A stretch of 64,000 bases of DNA from Streptomyces sp. NBC_00286 (GTDB lineage Bacteria; Actinomycetota; Actinomycetes; Streptomycetales; Streptomycetaceae), in contig NZ_CP108054.1 in assembly GCF_036173125.1 (NCBI RefSeq), positions 2,542,001 to 2,606,000 on the forward strand, in the 5' to 3' direction. The notes beneath the pieces are model-generated. The model saw nothing but the letters and a program-made list of their open reading frames with translations, was not told the DNA's origin and made no database searches. Shown here piece after piece: positions 50,905 to 60,947 of this stretch (position 1 is its first letter; every line of letters begins with the position of its first letter). The position numbers were made by a program, and so were the translations under genes.

Positions 50905-53067
50905 ATGACCAACGAAGACCTGCGCACAGCGGCCGATACCGTACTCGCCCGCCTCGTCGGCGCCGCGGCGGGCGACGTCCGGCTGCGCGAGGACCAGTGG
51001 CGAGCCATCGAAGCACTCGTCGCCGACAAGCGCAGAGCCCTGGTCGTGCAGCGCACCGGCTGGGGCAAGTCCGCGGTGTACTTCGTCGCGACCGCGCTCC
51101 TGCGTGAGCGGGGCGCGGGCCCCACGGTCATCGTCTCCCCGCTCCTCGCGCTCATGCGCAACCAGGTCGAGGCGGCGGCGCGCGCCAGGATCCGCGCGCG
51201 GACGATCAACTCGTCCAACACGGAGGAGTGGGACTCGATCCAGCACGAGGTGGCCGCGGGTGAGGTCGATGTGCTCCTGGTGAGCCCGGAGCGACTCAAC
51301 AACCCCGACTTCCGCGACCAGGTACTGCCGAAGCTCGCCGCGGCGACCGGCCTCCTCGTGGTCGACGAGGCGCACTGCATCTCCGACTGGGGCCACGATT
51401 TCCGGCCGGACTACCGCAGGCTGCGCACCATGCTCGCCGATCTCCCGCCGGGCGTACCAGTCCTGGCCACCACCGCGACGGCCAACGCGCGCGTGACGGC
51501 CGATGTGGCCGAGCAACTCGGCACCGGTGGCAGCACCGACGCGCTCGTCCTGCGCGGCCCGCTGGACCGGGAGAGCCTGAGCCTCGGCGTACTGCGGCTG
51601 CCGGACGCCGCTCACCGGATGGCCTGGCTCGCCGAGCACCTGGGCGAGCTGCCCGGCTCCGGAATCATCTACACGCTAACGGTGGCCGCGGCCGAGGAGG
51701 TCACCGCGTTCCTGCGACAGTGCGGGCACCCGGTGGCGTCGTACACCGGGAAGACGGAGAACGCGGACCGGCAGCAGGCCGAGGAGGACCTGCTCGCGAA
51801 TCGGGTGAAGGCCCTGGTCGCCACATCCGCGCTGGGCATGGGCTTCGACAAGCCCGACCTGGGCTTCGTGGTGCACCTGGGGTCGCCGTCTTCTCCGATC
51901 GCCTACTACCAGCAGGTGGGACGGGCGGGGCGCGGTGTGGACCATGCCGAGGTGCTGCTTCTGCCGGGCAAGGAGGACGAGGCGATCTGGCAGTACTTCG
52001 CCTCGATCGCCTTCCCTCCGGAGGAGCAGGTGCGGCGCACGCTGGATGCCCTCGCGCAGGCGGGCCGGCCGCTCTCGCTGCCCGCGCTCGAACCGCTGGT
52101 GGAGCTGCGCCGGTCCCGGCTGGAGACGATGCTCAAGGTCCTGGACGTGGACGGCGCAGTCCATCGGGTCAAGGGTGGCTGGATCTCCACGGGCGCCACA
52201 TGGACGTACGACGCCGAGCGCTATGCCTGGGTCGCCAAGCAGCGGGCCACCGAGCAGCAGGCGATGCGTGACTACGTGACGACGACCGGCTGCCGGATGG
52301 AGTTCCTGCGGCGGCAGTTGGACGATGAGGGGGCGGCCGTGTGTGGCCGCTGTGACAACTGTGCCGGGCCGCGGTTCGCCGACACGGTCTCCCCTGCCGC
52401 TCTGGACTCGGCGCGTGGTGAGCTCGGCCGCGCGGGTGTCGAGGTGGAGCCCCGGAAGATGTGGCCGACGGGTCTGCCCTCGATAGGTGTCGACCTGAAG
52501 GGACGCATCCCGGCCGGCGAACAGGCCGCGACCGGGCGGGCGTTGGGGCGGCTCTCGGACATCGGCTGGGGCAACCGGCTGCGGCCGATGCTGGCCCCTC
52601 AAGCACCGGATGGTCCCGTCCCGGACGATGTCGCGAAGGCCGTCGTCGGAGTACTGGCCGACTGGGCGAAGGGGCCTGGCGGCTGGGCTGCAGGGAGCCC
52701 CGACGCACAGCCGCGTCCGGTCGGCGTCGTCACCATGGCCTCGCACAGCCGACCGCGGCTGATCCAGTCGCTCGGGGCGCGGATCGCCGAGATCGGACGC
52801 CTTCCACTGCTGGGGTCCCTGGAGTACGCCGCTGGAGTTGAGGCAGCGCCGGCTTCCAGGAGCAACAGCACGCAGCGGCTCAAGGCACTCGACGGGGCGC
52901 TGGCCGTGCCGCCCGCCCTGGCCGAGGCCCTCGCGGAAGCTCAAGGGCCTGTACTGCTCGTGGACGATCTGACCGAGACCGGCTGGACGCTCGCGGTGGC
53001 CGCACGCATGCTCCGGAGAACCGGTGCGCAGGGGGTGTTGCCGCTGGTGCTCGCCGTGCAAGCGTGA
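50905..53067 (+). CDS. RecQ-family DNA helicase with C-terminal phosphoribosyltransferase-like domain
   Basis: ATP-dependent 3'-5' DNA helicase of 720 aa. Motifs: [21 protein letters not shown], Ia [88 protein letters not shown]. The zinc site is formed by Cys in [11 protein letters not shown] and [10 protein letters not shown]. The last 170 residues end in [20 protein letters not shown], the PRPP-binding loop of type I phosphoribosyltransferases (ComFC-like). No HRDC domain is visible. ATG 50905 was chosen as start. The added domain may bind a nucleotide and tune the helicase. Confidence 0.9.
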   Translation: MTNEDLRTAADTVLARLVGAAAGDVRLREDQWRAIEALVADKRRALVVQRTGWGKSAVYFVATALLRERGAGPTVIVSPLLALMRNQVEAAARARIRARTINSSNTEEWDSIQHEVAAGEVDVLLVSPERLNNPDFRDQVLPKLAAATGLLVVDEAHCISDWGHDFRPDYRRLRTMLADLPPGVPVLATTATANARVTADVAEQLGTGGSTDALVLRGPLDRESLSLGVLRLPDAAHRMAWLAEHLGELPGSGIIYTLTVAAAEEVTAFLRQCGHPVASYTGKTENADRQQAEEDLLANRVKALVATSALGMGFDKPDLGFVVHLGSPSSPIAYYQQVGRAGRGVDHAEVLLLPGKEDEAIWQYFASIAFPPEEQVRRTLDALAQAGRPLSLPALEPLVELRRSRLETMLKVLDVDGAVHRVKGGWISTGATWTYDAERYAWVAKQRATEQQAMRDYVTTTGCRMEFLRRQLDDEGAAVCGRCDNCAGPRFADTVSPAALDSARGELGRAGVEVEPRKMWPTGLPSIGVDLKGRIPAGEQAATGRALGRLSDIGWGNRLRPMLAPQAPDGPVPDDVAKAVVGVLADWAKGPGGWAAGSPDAQPRPVGVVTMASHSRPRLIQSLGARIAEIGRLPLLGSLEYAAGVEAAPASRSNSTQRLKALDGALAVPPALAEALAEAQGPVLLVDDLTETGWTLAVAARMLRRTGAQGVLPLVLAVQA

Positions 53068-53285
53068 TGCAAGTGCCGCTGAGGAGAGCACTGTGCGGGG
53101 ATATATGAGACGCATCCCCAGATAACAGTCAGTGGCCCTGATTGCTCGTTGCCGCAATCAAGTTCGGCAGGAAGAATTGGGGACGCGCCCCGCATGGCCT
53201 GCCCGAAGCCCGGTAGGGCCATGTCGCGGTGCGCTCCCCCGTCCGACCCCGCCCGCAGTGTGGGCGCGTAGCCGAAGGGAGGACC

Positions 53286-53912
53286 GTGACCTTCGGATTC
53301 GCTCCGTCCCCGGCGGCATCGATGCCGACGTCCGCCGCGTCCGCCAACTCATTGGCCCGGATGCTCGAACCCGCCGAGTGGGCCGCTGCGGGGATTCCTC
53401 TGCTGCGCAATCCCCGGGAGGTCGTCAACGGGCTGCACTCCCGGCATCGGCCCCGGCCCGCGACCGCCATCGTGGCCGTCCTCGATCCGGAGGAACGGCT
53501 GCGGGCGAGCGCCTCGTTCACCCGGCGTTCGGCTCCGGCGGACGGCTGGATGTTCCGCAACGCGCTGCTCGCGCAACTGCGCCGGGTCATCCCGCACGAT
53601 CTGCGGCGCCGCACCCCGGTGCATACGGCAGTGCTGCTCTACTGCCGTGAGGGCGACGCGCGTTGGACGGAGGAGGACGGGGCGTGGATGTGGGGGCTGC
53701 GAGACGCGTGCACGCTGCACGGACTGCGCTGCGGGGCGTACATCACGCTGACGGGTGAGGGCTGGCAGGTCCTGGGCGAGGGGCGCGGCGGCCGTCACCC
53801 CAACGCGGACTCGGCGCCGGAGTCCTTCGAGTCCTTCGCCATGGCGGAGACAACCCAGCCGCGCACCGGGGGCGCCGCCTCGGACGTACTGCGCCGCGCG
53901 GCGGCTCGCTGA
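53286..53912 (+). CDS. conserved protein of unknown function
   Basis: The 208-aa cytosolic protein has no recognised domain. Visible features are a Ser/Ala-rich N-terminus, a central region (AAGIPLLRNPREVVNGLHSR; ATAIVAVLDPEERLRASASF; HTAVLLYCREGDARWTEEDG) and a variable acidic/Thr tail. GGGAGGACC precedes GTG 53286. It follows the RecQ-type helicase by 218 bp in the same direction. The central part looks like an alpha/beta fold; I do not assign a function. Confidence 0.7.
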   Translation: MTFGFAPSPAASMPTSAASANSLARMLEPAEWAAAGIPLLRNPREVVNGLHSRHRPRPATAIVAVLDPEERLRASASFTRRSAPADGWMFRNALLAQLRRVIPHDLRRRTPVHTAVLLYCREGDARWTEEDGAWMWGLRDACTLHGLRCGAYITLTGEGWQVLGEGRGGRHPNADSAPESFESFAMAETTQPRTGGAASDVLRRAAAR

Positions 53913-54150
53913 CCCGACGAACGAAGCCCGTCCGATCTCCGCCAGGGGTCACGGGCGTCCACCACGCGCGCGTGGAGCCCGGCCCCGATGACGTACTGAC
54001 GCATGACAAGCCTCGACGGCGCCGCACATGAACTCGGGCGCTGCGGCCCTGGTCACGCCGGTACGTCCCCCCGTACCGGCACACGTCGAACCATCCACCG
54101 TGCACATGCCGCCAACGGCGGCACCCACCCCCGTCAAGGGAAGCGGGCTC

Positions 54151-54780
54151 TCAGACTCCCGCCCCCAGCACCGAGTTGATCTTCTGCGGGTCGCCGCAGA
54201 CGATCAGCAGGGTGCCGGCTCGGCCGAGGGCCAGCGGCAGGGCCGTAGCGGCGGAAGCGTCGGGACCGCCGTTGACGGCGACGACGACCACGGGACGGGA
54301 CGCGACCCGACCGGCGACGGACGCGTCGGCGTAGAAGACGTCGTCACCCGCGTCGTGCTGCGCCCAGTACGGGGCGTCGCCGAAGGACAACTCGTGCGCG
54401 GCCCACGGATGCGGATCGCCGGTGGTGATCACCAGCACCTCACCGGGGGCACGGCCCGTGTCGAGCAGCAGGTCGACCGCTTCCTCGGCGGCGTCCAGCG
54501 CCCCCTCGGCCGAGGCCGGGATCAGCTGGATCTGCGGAGTGGAGGAAGCGGCGGGGGCGGCCGGGGCGGACGACTCCGGCTTGGCCACAGGCGTGTCGCG
54601 CGGCGCACGTTGCGCCGGCGGCATCGGCCGGACGGCACTCGGACGACCGGGACGCGGCGGAGCCGCGGGACGGGGACCGGGTACGGGGCGGGGGGTCGGC
54701 GCGGTGCGGCCGTTGGCCGGAGTGGCGCGGGGACCCTGGGCACTCTCGTGAATCTGAGGCTCCTCGGGAATGAGAGGCAT
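54151..54780 (-). CDS. conserved protein, Pro-rich N-terminus, unknown function
   Basis: The 209-aa protein divides into a disordered Pro/Arg/Ala-rich half (about 1-85) and a compact half: IQLIPASAEGALDAAEEAVD, GEVLVITTGDPHPWAAHELS, VVVVAVNGGPDASAATALPL and ALGRAGTLLIVCGDPQKINS. The second half resembles the C-terminal nucleotide-strand region of UvrD/Rep-type helicases in outline, but no Walker motif is present, so this is only a possibility. The gene is convergent with the one at 53286 and lies 68 bp downstream of rnhB on the same strand. No clear RBS is seen. Confidence 0.7.
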   Translation of the reverse strand: MPLIPEEPQIHESAQGPRATPANGRTAPTPRPVPGPRPAAPPRPGRPSAVRPMPPAQRAPRDTPVAKPESSAPAAPAASSTPQIQLIPASAEGALDAAEEAVDLLLDTGRAPGEVLVITTGDPHPWAAHELSFGDAPYWAQHDAGDDVFYADASVAGRVASRPVVVVAVNGGPDASAATALPLALGRAGTLLIVCGDPQKINSVLGAGV

Positions 54781-54848
54781 GAGCTGATTTTTATCAAACG
54801 CCGGTGCGACTCACCCCGGCGGGTGGCACATGGATGCGAGCGGAACCG

Positions 54849-55550
54849 TCAGAAATCGAAACCGAGCTGACCTTCGATCTCCGGAACGCTTCCGTCCGCC
54901 CAGTTGCGGACCTTCTTGAGGTGCCGCCACTGGGGCAGCGCATCAAGATACGCCCACGAAAGCCGGTGGTACGGGGTGGGGCCCCGCAACTCCAGCGCGG
55001 CCTTGTGCACGGGTGACGGATACCCGGCGTTGGTCGCAAAACCGAAGTCTGCATGTTCGATGCCCAGTTCGGCCATCAGTTTGTCACGCTCGACCTTGGC
55101 GATCACCGAGGCCGCCGCGACGGCCACGCACGACTGGTCGCCCTTGATGACCGGACGGACCCGCCAAGGAGTGCCGAGATAGTCGTGCTTCCCGTCGAGG
55201 ATGATCGCTTCGGGGCGAACCGGCAGGGCATCCAGGGCGCGCATGGCGGCAAGCCGCAGCGCGGCCGTCATCCCCAGGTCGTCGATCTCCTCAGGAGAGG
55301 CATGTCCCAGGGCGTACGACGTCACCCACTTCGTCAGCTCCTCGGCCATCTCGGTACGGCGCTTGATGGTGAGGAGCTTGGAATCGGTGAGGCCTTCGGG
55401 CGGTCGGCGCAGGCCCGTGACCGCCGCGCAGACGGTGACCGGACCGGCCCACGCACCGCGCCCCACCTCGTCGACACCGGCAATGACCTTCGCTCCGGTG
55501 GTGGCGCGCAAGGAGCGCTCGACGCGGTGTGTGGGTGCTTCGTACGCCAT
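54849..55550 (-). CDS. rnhB: ribonuclease HII
   Basis: Removes ribonucleotides from DNA and RNA primers; cytosolic, 233 aa. Catalytic acids: Asp and Glu in [20 protein letters not shown], Asp in [15 protein letters not shown], and the later Asp-containing segment [20 protein letters not shown], where the DQSC replaces the usual AD. The substrate-recognition motif GRG is intact. The C-terminal helix ([20 protein letters not shown]) is typical for actinobacteria. ATG 55550 begins [16 protein letters not shown]. Confidence 0.95.
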   Translation of the reverse strand: MAYEAPTHRVERSLRATTGAKVIAGVDEVGRGAWAGPVTVCAAVTGLRRPPEGLTDSKLLTIKRRTEMAEELTKWVTSYALGHASPEEIDDLGMTAALRLAAMRALDALPVRPEAIILDGKHDYLGTPWRVRPVIKGDQSCVAVAAASVIAKVERDKLMAELGIEHADFGFATNAGYPSPVHKAALELRGPTPYHRLSWAYLDALPQWRHLKKVRNWADGSVPEIEGQLGFDF

Positions 55551-55655
55551 GGCGGCACCAGAGTACGCCGTCCGGAACCCCTTGCGACACCCAGGTTTCT
55601 CCGGGCAACCAGACGGGGAGTTCAGCCACCGCTCGGAGGCAGTGGCTGCATCACG

Positions 55656-56279
55656 TCATGCCTCGCTCGGACGCAGCAGGGGAACCATCAACTGGTCGAC
55701 CAGCGCTTCCAGCTCCTGCTCGTTCCATTCGCAGGCGCACACCTTCGAGCGGTACATCATCATCGCCGGCATGGCGTCGAAGACATACCCGTTCGCGGCA
55801 TCGGGCCGCACTTCTCCTCGCGCGATCCCACGGCGAATGACCTCCCCGACGAGCCGCGCACCCGGCTCCACGACCCGTTCCAGGATCACGGCATGGAAGC
55901 GCTCGGCCGCACCGAAGTCGCACTCGTAAAGTACCGAGCGCAGCGCGTATCCAGGGCGCGAGAACATCGCCTCGCGCACCCGGCGGCACAGATCCAGGAG
56001 TTCTTCCCGCACGCTGCCGAGGTCGGGCGCGTTCTCCAGCTCCGGCAGCCCGGACCGGAGCGCGTCCACGACGAGATCCTCCTTGGACGGCCAGCGACGG
56101 TAGACGGCGGCCTTGCCGGTCTGGGCGCCCGCGGCGACGCCCTCCATCGTGAGGCCGTTCCAGCCGACCGTACTGAGCTGATCGAGCGCGGCCTCGAGGA
56201 TCGCGCGTTCGAGTACGGCGCCGCGCCGACGTAGGGAGGCCGGCTGAGCGGGGGCGGCCGTCAAGCGCGAAGTAGCCAT
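55656..56279 (-). CDS. TetR family repressor of the adjacent MFS gene
   Basis: DNA-binding repressor of 207 aa. The HTH is clear (VGWNGLTMEGVAAGAQTGKA followed by AVYRRWPSKEDLVVDAL, about 41-77), and the C-terminal part contains several Met/Cys (MPAMMMYRSKVCACEWNEQE) that could line a ligand pocket. CGGAG precedes ATG 56279. The divergent MFS efflux gene starts 172 bp away, and two near-identical palindromes lie between them (56359-56427), so this protein very likely represses both itself and the pump until a drug binds. Confidence 0.92.
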   Translation of the reverse strand: MATSRLTAAPAQPASLRRRGAVLERAILEAALDQLSTVGWNGLTMEGVAAGAQTGKAAVYRRWPSKEDLVVDALRSGLPELENAPDLGSVREELLDLCRRVREAMFSRPGYALRSVLYECDFGAAERFHAVILERVVEPGARLVGEVIRRGIARGEVRPDAANGYVFDAMPAMMMYRSKVCACEWNEQELEALVDQLMVPLLRPSEA

Positions 56280-56358
56280 CTGAGCGTCTCCGTTGTGCAG
56301 GGGGAGCGGGGATCTTCGGGTAAGGCGAGCGGATCGGTGACGCGGCACGAAAGCGATT

Positions 56359-56427
56359 CAGTGAACGCTTGCGTTCACTGATGGGGACTCACTAACGTTG
56401 ACGCGACAGTGAACGCGAGCGTTCACT
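56359..56427. promoter_or_regulatory. twin palindromic TetR operators
   Basis: Site 1: CAGTGAACGC (56359-56368), TT, GCGTTCACTG (56371-56380), a perfect palindrome. Site 2: AGTGAACGC (56408-56416), GA, GCGTTCACT (56419-56427). Their centres are 48 bp apart. Site 2 lies just before the MFS start, site 1 nearer the repressor gene. Confidence 0.85.
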
Positions 56428-56451
56428 AACGTACTTGTGGGGGACCCAATA

Positions 56452-57999
56452 GTGACAACCTCTCAACTGACAAAGGACCAGAAGCCGGGGGCAGCCCGCC
56501 GGGAGGGGCGTCCCGGCATCGCGCTCACCGTCATCGCGGCCTGCCAACTCATGGTGGTACTCGACGCGACGATTGTGAACATCGCACTCCCGCACATTCA
56601 AGACGCGCTCAAGTTCTCCACGACCGACCTCACCTGGGTCGTCAGCGCGTACACGCTCACCTTCGGCGGTCTGCTGCTGCTCGGCGGCCGGGCCGGCGAC
56701 ATCCTCGGCCGGCGCCGGGTTTTCATGACCGGCATCCTGCTCTTCACACTTGCCTCGCTGCTCGGCGGTTTCGCCCAGGAACCCTGGCAGTTGCTGGCCG
56801 CACGCGCTCTCCAGGGCGTCGGTGGCGCGATCGCGTCGCCCACCTCGCTGGCGCTCATCACCACGACCTTCCCCGAAGGTCCCGAGCGCAACAGGGCGTT
56901 CGGTGTCTTCGCCGCGGTCTCGGCCGGCGGCGGCGCGATCGGTCTGCTGGCCGGCGGCATGCTCACCGAGTGGCTCGACTGGCGCTGGGTGCTCTTCGTC
57001 AACGTACCCATCGGCCTGCTGATCGCGTTCCTCACACCGCTCTACATCAGCGAGTCCGAGCGGCATCCGGGGCGCTTCGACATCGCGGGCGCGCTGACCT
57101 CGACGGCCGGTATGGCGTCCCTGGTCTACGGATTCATCCGGGCCTCGGAAGAGGGTTGGCGCGACAGCCTCACCCTCGGGTCCTTCGGGGCGGCGGCGGT
57201 CCTGCTGCTGGCCTTCGGACTGATCGAGTCCCGGGCCAAGGAACCGATCACGCCGCTGCGCATGTTCGCCGACCGCAACCGCTCAGGCACGTATGTGATC
57301 ATGCTGAGCCTGGCCGCGGCGATGTTCGGCATGTTCTTCTTCATCGTCCTGTTCGTGCAGAACGTGCTGGACTACACGCCGATCGAAGCGGGGCTGGCCT
57401 TCCTACCGGTCACGGTCGCGATCGCGATCGGTGCGGGCCTGTCGCAGCGGCTTCTCCCCGTGCTCGGCCCCAAGCCCTTCATGGTCGTGGGCTCGGCGCT
57501 CGCCGTGATCGGGCTCGGCTGGCAGACCTTCATCAGCCCGGACAGCTCGTACGCCGGCGGGGTACTGGGCCCGATGCTGGTGTTCGGCTTCGGCATGGGG
57601 CTGAACTTCGTGACGCTGACACTCACCGCGGTCTCCGGTGTCGCCCAGCACGAGGCCGGCGCGGCGTCCGGGCTGCTCAACGTCACGCAGCAGGTGGGCG
57701 GTTCGCTCGGCCTCGCCATCCTGACCACGGTCTTCGGTACGGCGAGCCGTGACGAGGCGGAGAAGCAGCTGCCCGCGTTCATGGCGAACGCCTCGGCGGA
57801 GCAGAAGGCGGAGTTCGCGCAGACGCAGCAACTGCCGGCTCCCTGGGGCAATGAAGTGCTGGCCCAGGGCATATCAACGGCCTTCATCCCGGCCGCGGCA
57901 ATGGCCGTACTGGCCCTGGCCGTCGCCGCGTTGGTGATCCGGGTCCGCAAGAGCGACCTCGAGGCTCTGTCGGGCACCGCAGGACCGGCCGGAGGCTGA
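56452..57999 (+). CDS. MFS drug-efflux transporter, DHA2 (EmrB/QacA) family
   Basis: Inner-membrane drug/proton antiporter of 515 aa with about 14 helices. Signatures: ACQLMVVLDATIVNIALPHI (TM1), LGGRAGDILGRRRVFMTGIL (motif A) and GGMLTEWLDWRWVLFVNVPI (motif C region). Start GTG 56452 has GGGGA at a suitable distance; GTG 56437 would fall inside the leader with no RBS. It is controlled by the divergent TetR gene through twin operators. It is a paralogue of the pump at 8798, with which it shares TM1, motif A and the TQQVGGSLG/TQQIGGSLG segment. Confidence 0.92.
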   Translation: MTTSQLTKDQKPGAARREGRPGIALTVIAACQLMVVLDATIVNIALPHIQDALKFSTTDLTWVVSAYTLTFGGLLLLGGRAGDILGRRRVFMTGILLFTLASLLGGFAQEPWQLLAARALQGVGGAIASPTSLALITTTFPEGPERNRAFGVFAAVSAGGGAIGLLAGGMLTEWLDWRWVLFVNVPIGLLIAFLTPLYISESERHPGRFDIAGALTSTAGMASLVYGFIRASEEGWRDSLTLGSFGAAAVLLLAFGLIESRAKEPITPLRMFADRNRSGTYVIMLSLAAAMFGMFFFIVLFVQNVLDYTPIEAGLAFLPVTVAIAIGAGLSQRLLPVLGPKPFMVVGSALAVIGLGWQTFISPDSSYAGGVLGPMLVFGFGMGLNFVTLTLTAVSGVAQHEAGAASGLLNVTQQVGGSLGLAILTTVFGTASRDEAEKQLPAFMANASAEQKAEFAQTQQLPAPWGNEVLAQGISTAFIPAAAMAVLALAVAALVIRVRKSDLEALSGTAGPAGG

Positions 58000-58010
58000 C
58001 ACCACCGATG

Positions 58011-58057
58011 CGAGCGGGCTGGACCGACGTCCCGTGGACGTGGGTCCAGCCCGCTCG
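58011..58057. terminator. bidirectional terminator
   Basis: CGAGCGGGCTGGACC (58011-58025) and GGTCCAGCCCGCTCG (58043-58057) form a perfect 15-bp stem around a 17-nt loop, between the convergent MFS and membrane-protein genes. Confidence 0.85.
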
Positions 58058-58072
58058 GTACGTTCCCGTGCC

Positions 58073-59839
58073 TCAGCGGTACTGGAACTCGTCACGGAGC
58101 CGAAGGCACTCGCGCCAGTCCGCCTCGGCCGACAGCGGCCGGTCCTCGAGGATGCCGCGGGCCCGGGCCTCACCCCAACTGGTGGCGTACCAGGGCTTGT
58201 TCTCCTTCTCCAGTTCCCTCGCGATGGGCTCGAGCGCGCAGGAGCGCAGCGGCTCCTCAAGCTTGTCGAGGGCCGGTACGGCGTCCGCCGACAGGCCGCG
58301 CGCGTAGTCGACGTCGAACTTGCCCTCGCCGTCCTTGCTCGTGGCCTCGTACCGCTCGACGTTACGCTCGGCGACCAGGCCGTCCGGCGAGATGAGCCCG
58401 AAGGCGAGCACACCAGCGGCGGCAGTGGCCATCACGGCACGCGGCAGCCAGCGGGCTCCCCATACGCCGGCCGCCATGATGAGCACGATGACCAGGCCGA
58501 GCCAGAGCTCCACGGCCACCACCGAGATCCTCAGTCGCGTCAGTCCATACGCCTCCACGTACATGTCCATACGTCGCACCGCCGATGCCACGACAACGAG
58601 CGTGAGAACACAGAGAGTTCCCAGCACGGCGCGCACCAGCGTCCAGTCGCGCGCACCGTCGCGCGGGGCCCAGCGCAGGGCGAAGACGATGACGAGCAGG
58701 GTCAGCAATGTGATCAGGAGGAGCTGCCAGAAGCCCTGGCGCGCGTACTCTGCGTAACTCTGGTCGGTCTTCTCCAGCACGGTGTCGTATCCGCCGAACA
58801 GGACGGCGAGCTGGACGGCGTTGAAGGCCGCGAAGAGCACGACGAGCACGATCAGGGGCAGCGCCCACTCGACCCGCCCACGCTCCCGGCCCGGGGGCAC
58901 CTCGACGCGGTCCCACTGAACGGGCGCGGCGGCCGTGTGTGCCGCCGCCAGCGCGCCGACCAGGCCGAGCACCAGCAGGACGAGATGCCAGGGGCCGCCG
59001 GAGACGGAGGCGTCCGGCATGAGGCCGCCGAGCAGATCCGCGAAGGCCGCGTCGGCCCCCGCGAACAGGGCGCCGAAGACCAGCAGCAGAACCGCGGCCA
59101 CCGCGAGCGCGCGCAGCACCGGGCCCACGTTGCCTCGGGCGCCGCCGAACCGTTCCCGCAGGCCTCGCCAGCCCCAGACGGGTCCGGTGAGTACCGAGGT
59201 GTACAGGCCGATCGGGCCGAACAGCACTCCGGTCCAGGTACGGCCGCCGTGCAGCGCGAGCGAGCCCGCGGCCACGGCGGCCACCACGGCGAGGAAGGTC
59301 GGCCAGTCGGCGTCACGCAGCGCCGGCACGGTCAGCAGGGCGAGGCCGCCGACGCCCCACACCAGCGTCCAGCGCCGCGGACCGCGGCCGGCCGCCTGGG
59401 CGGCGAAGTACGCGGCGAGCGCGGCCGGAACCGCCACCAGCAGGAGGTTCAGGGCCAGTCCGTCGGCGAGCAGGAGCATGCTCAATACGCCGGTGGACAG
59501 GGCGGCCCAGAGGGTGGCGGGGCGGACCGGTGCCGGGGGCTCCGCTTGAAGGTCCGCGAACCACCAGGCGGACTCGGCGACCGGGTAGCCCCAGTCGACG
59601 TCCTCTCCGTCCGAGTCGTCCTCGTCGGCGCCCCCCTTCGAGGAAGCGTCGCCGGAGTACGAGGCGGGGACAGCGTCCTCGGGCTCATCGGCATCGGCGG
59701 CAGGCTTCTTGGTCAGGGCGGCAGTGCGCCCACTGGAAGCACCTCCTCCTTCGGAGCGCTCACCAGCGCTCCGATCGGCGTCCGTTCCCTCTTCAACCCC
59801 CGGCTTTCTCGGTTCGGCCTCGGATGGCCTGTCTGACAC
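58073..59839 (-). CDS. DUF4153/DUF4173-like polytopic membrane protein
   Basis: The 588-aa protein has an acidic, disordered cytoplasmic N-terminus (about 1-100, with DADEPEDAVPASYSGDASSK), then around 12 hydrophobic helices (LSTGVLSMLLLADGLALNLL; LVLLVLGLVGALAAAHTAAA) and a C-terminal soluble tail (about 515-588). The segment FNAVQLAVLFGGYDTVLEKT followed by DQSYAEYARQGFWQLL is the conserved core of the DUF4153/DUF4173 group. GGAGGGGGTCCC precedes GTG 59839. The function is unknown; the fold suggests a membrane sensor or transporter partner. Confidence 0.82.
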   Translation of the reverse strand: MSDRPSEAEPRKPGVEEGTDADRSAGERSEGGGASSGRTAALTKKPAADADEPEDAVPASYSGDASSKGGADEDDSDGEDVDWGYPVAESAWWFADLQAEPPAPVRPATLWAALSTGVLSMLLLADGLALNLLLVAVPAALAAYFAAQAAGRGPRRWTLVWGVGGLALLTVPALRDADWPTFLAVVAAVAAGSLALHGGRTWTGVLFGPIGLYTSVLTGPVWGWRGLRERFGGARGNVGPVLRALAVAAVLLLVFGALFAGADAAFADLLGGLMPDASVSGGPWHLVLLVLGLVGALAAAHTAAAPVQWDRVEVPPGRERGRVEWALPLIVLVVLFAAFNAVQLAVLFGGYDTVLEKTDQSYAEYARQGFWQLLLITLLTLLVIVFALRWAPRDGARDWTLVRAVLGTLCVLTLVVVASAVRRMDMYVEAYGLTRLRISVVAVELWLGLVIVLIMAAGVWGARWLPRAVMATAAAGVLAFGLISPDGLVAERNVERYEATSKDGEGKFDVDYARGLSADAVPALDKLEEPLRSCALEPIARELEKENKPWYATSWGEARARGILEDRPLSAEADWRECLRLRDEFQYR

Positions 59840-60022
59840 GGGACCCCCTCCCGACCGGTCCACGGACGGCGCGCAGCACATGGCTGGGCCGAAGCCAGGG
59901 GACCGGTGTCTCGTCGGCGCGCGCCCGAGATGATCAACGAGCGGCGTGGCGGACAGGGTATCCGCGGGTAAGCCGACGCGGCGGGGAGCGGGGGCTCTGT
60001 GTCAGGTCTGTGACAGTTCGGG

Positions 60023-60934
60023 CTACGCCCCGCTCTCCACCGACATCCAGCCTGGCAGGGCCTCCGTCCGTTCCGCCCACTCCACCGGGGGCGCGCCTGC
60101 CTTCCCGGCGGCCACCACTCCACCCACGATGGCGCAGTTCGTGTCCACGTCCCCGCCCGCCTGGGCGGTCGTCCAGAAGGCCTGCTCGTAGTCGCCGAGC
60201 GAACGTGCGGCCGACCAGAGCGCGAACGGCACGGTGTCGTGCGCGCTCGTACGCCGCCCGCAGCCCAGCACCGCGGCGACCGTCGACGCATCGTCGTAGT
60301 CGAGCATGTCCCGGGCACGCCGCAGCCCGGCCTCCACAGCGCTGCGCGGCACGAGAGCTATGACGCCGTCGAGCAGTGCCCCTGCGCTGGGCGGACCACC
60401 TGGGGCGGCGGTCAACGCGGCCGCAGCAGCTACGGCCATGGCGCCGACCACGGCCTCTCGGTGCTGGTGCGTGGGATACGCCGAAATCTCCGCCTGGTGC
60501 GTCGCCTGCTCCGGATCGTCCGCATACCACGCGCCCAGGGGCGCGATGCGCATCGCGGCGCCGTTCCCCCACGAGCCCTGCCCGTTGAAGAGGGCCGATG
60601 CAAGCTCGCGCCAGTCGCCGCCCTCCCGGATCAGCCGCAACAGACGGTTGACCGCGGGCCCATAGCCCCGGTCGAAGTCGTGGTGCTCCGCGAAGGAGCG
60701 GGCCAGCTCGTCCTGGTCGATACGGCGGTGGGCGGCCAGAACGGCCACTACGGAGCAGGCCATTTCGGTGTCGTCGGTCCACTGCCAGGTGCCGGCCGGC
60801 AGGGCACAGCGCTTGAGCAGCGGATAGTTCTCGGGCACGAAGAACTGCGAGCCCAGCGCGTCCCCCACCGCGAGCCCGCTCAGGCTGGCCAGGGTGCGGG
60901 CCAAGCGCCCGTCGCGAGAGGAGTCAGCGGTCAT
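60023..60934 (-). CDS. ADP-ribosylglycohydrolase family protein
   Basis: Removes ADP-ribose from proteins or other acceptors; 303 aa. The di-magnesium site is visible as GTWQWTDDTEMACSVVAVLA near the N-terminus and QAGGDVDTNCAIVGGVVAAG near the C-terminus. The opening SLSGLAVGDALGSQF is the conserved first motif. ATG 60934 lies 13 bp downstream of the histidine phosphatase gene, so the two form an operon. DraG-like or ARH-like activity cannot be separated by eye. Confidence 0.92.
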   Translation of the reverse strand: MTADSSRDGRLARTLASLSGLAVGDALGSQFFVPENYPLLKRCALPAGTWQWTDDTEMACSVVAVLAAHRRIDQDELARSFAEHHDFDRGYGPAVNRLLRLIREGGDWRELASALFNGQGSWGNGAAMRIAPLGAWYADDPEQATHQAEISAYPTHQHREAVVGAMAVAAAAALTAAPGGPPSAGALLDGVIALVPRSAVEAGLRRARDMLDYDDASTVAAVLGCGRRTSAHDTVPFALWSAARSLGDYEQAFWTTAQAGGDVDTNCAIVGGVVAAGKAGAPPVEWAERTEALPGWMSVESGA

Positions 60935-60947
60935 CGCCCTGCCACTT

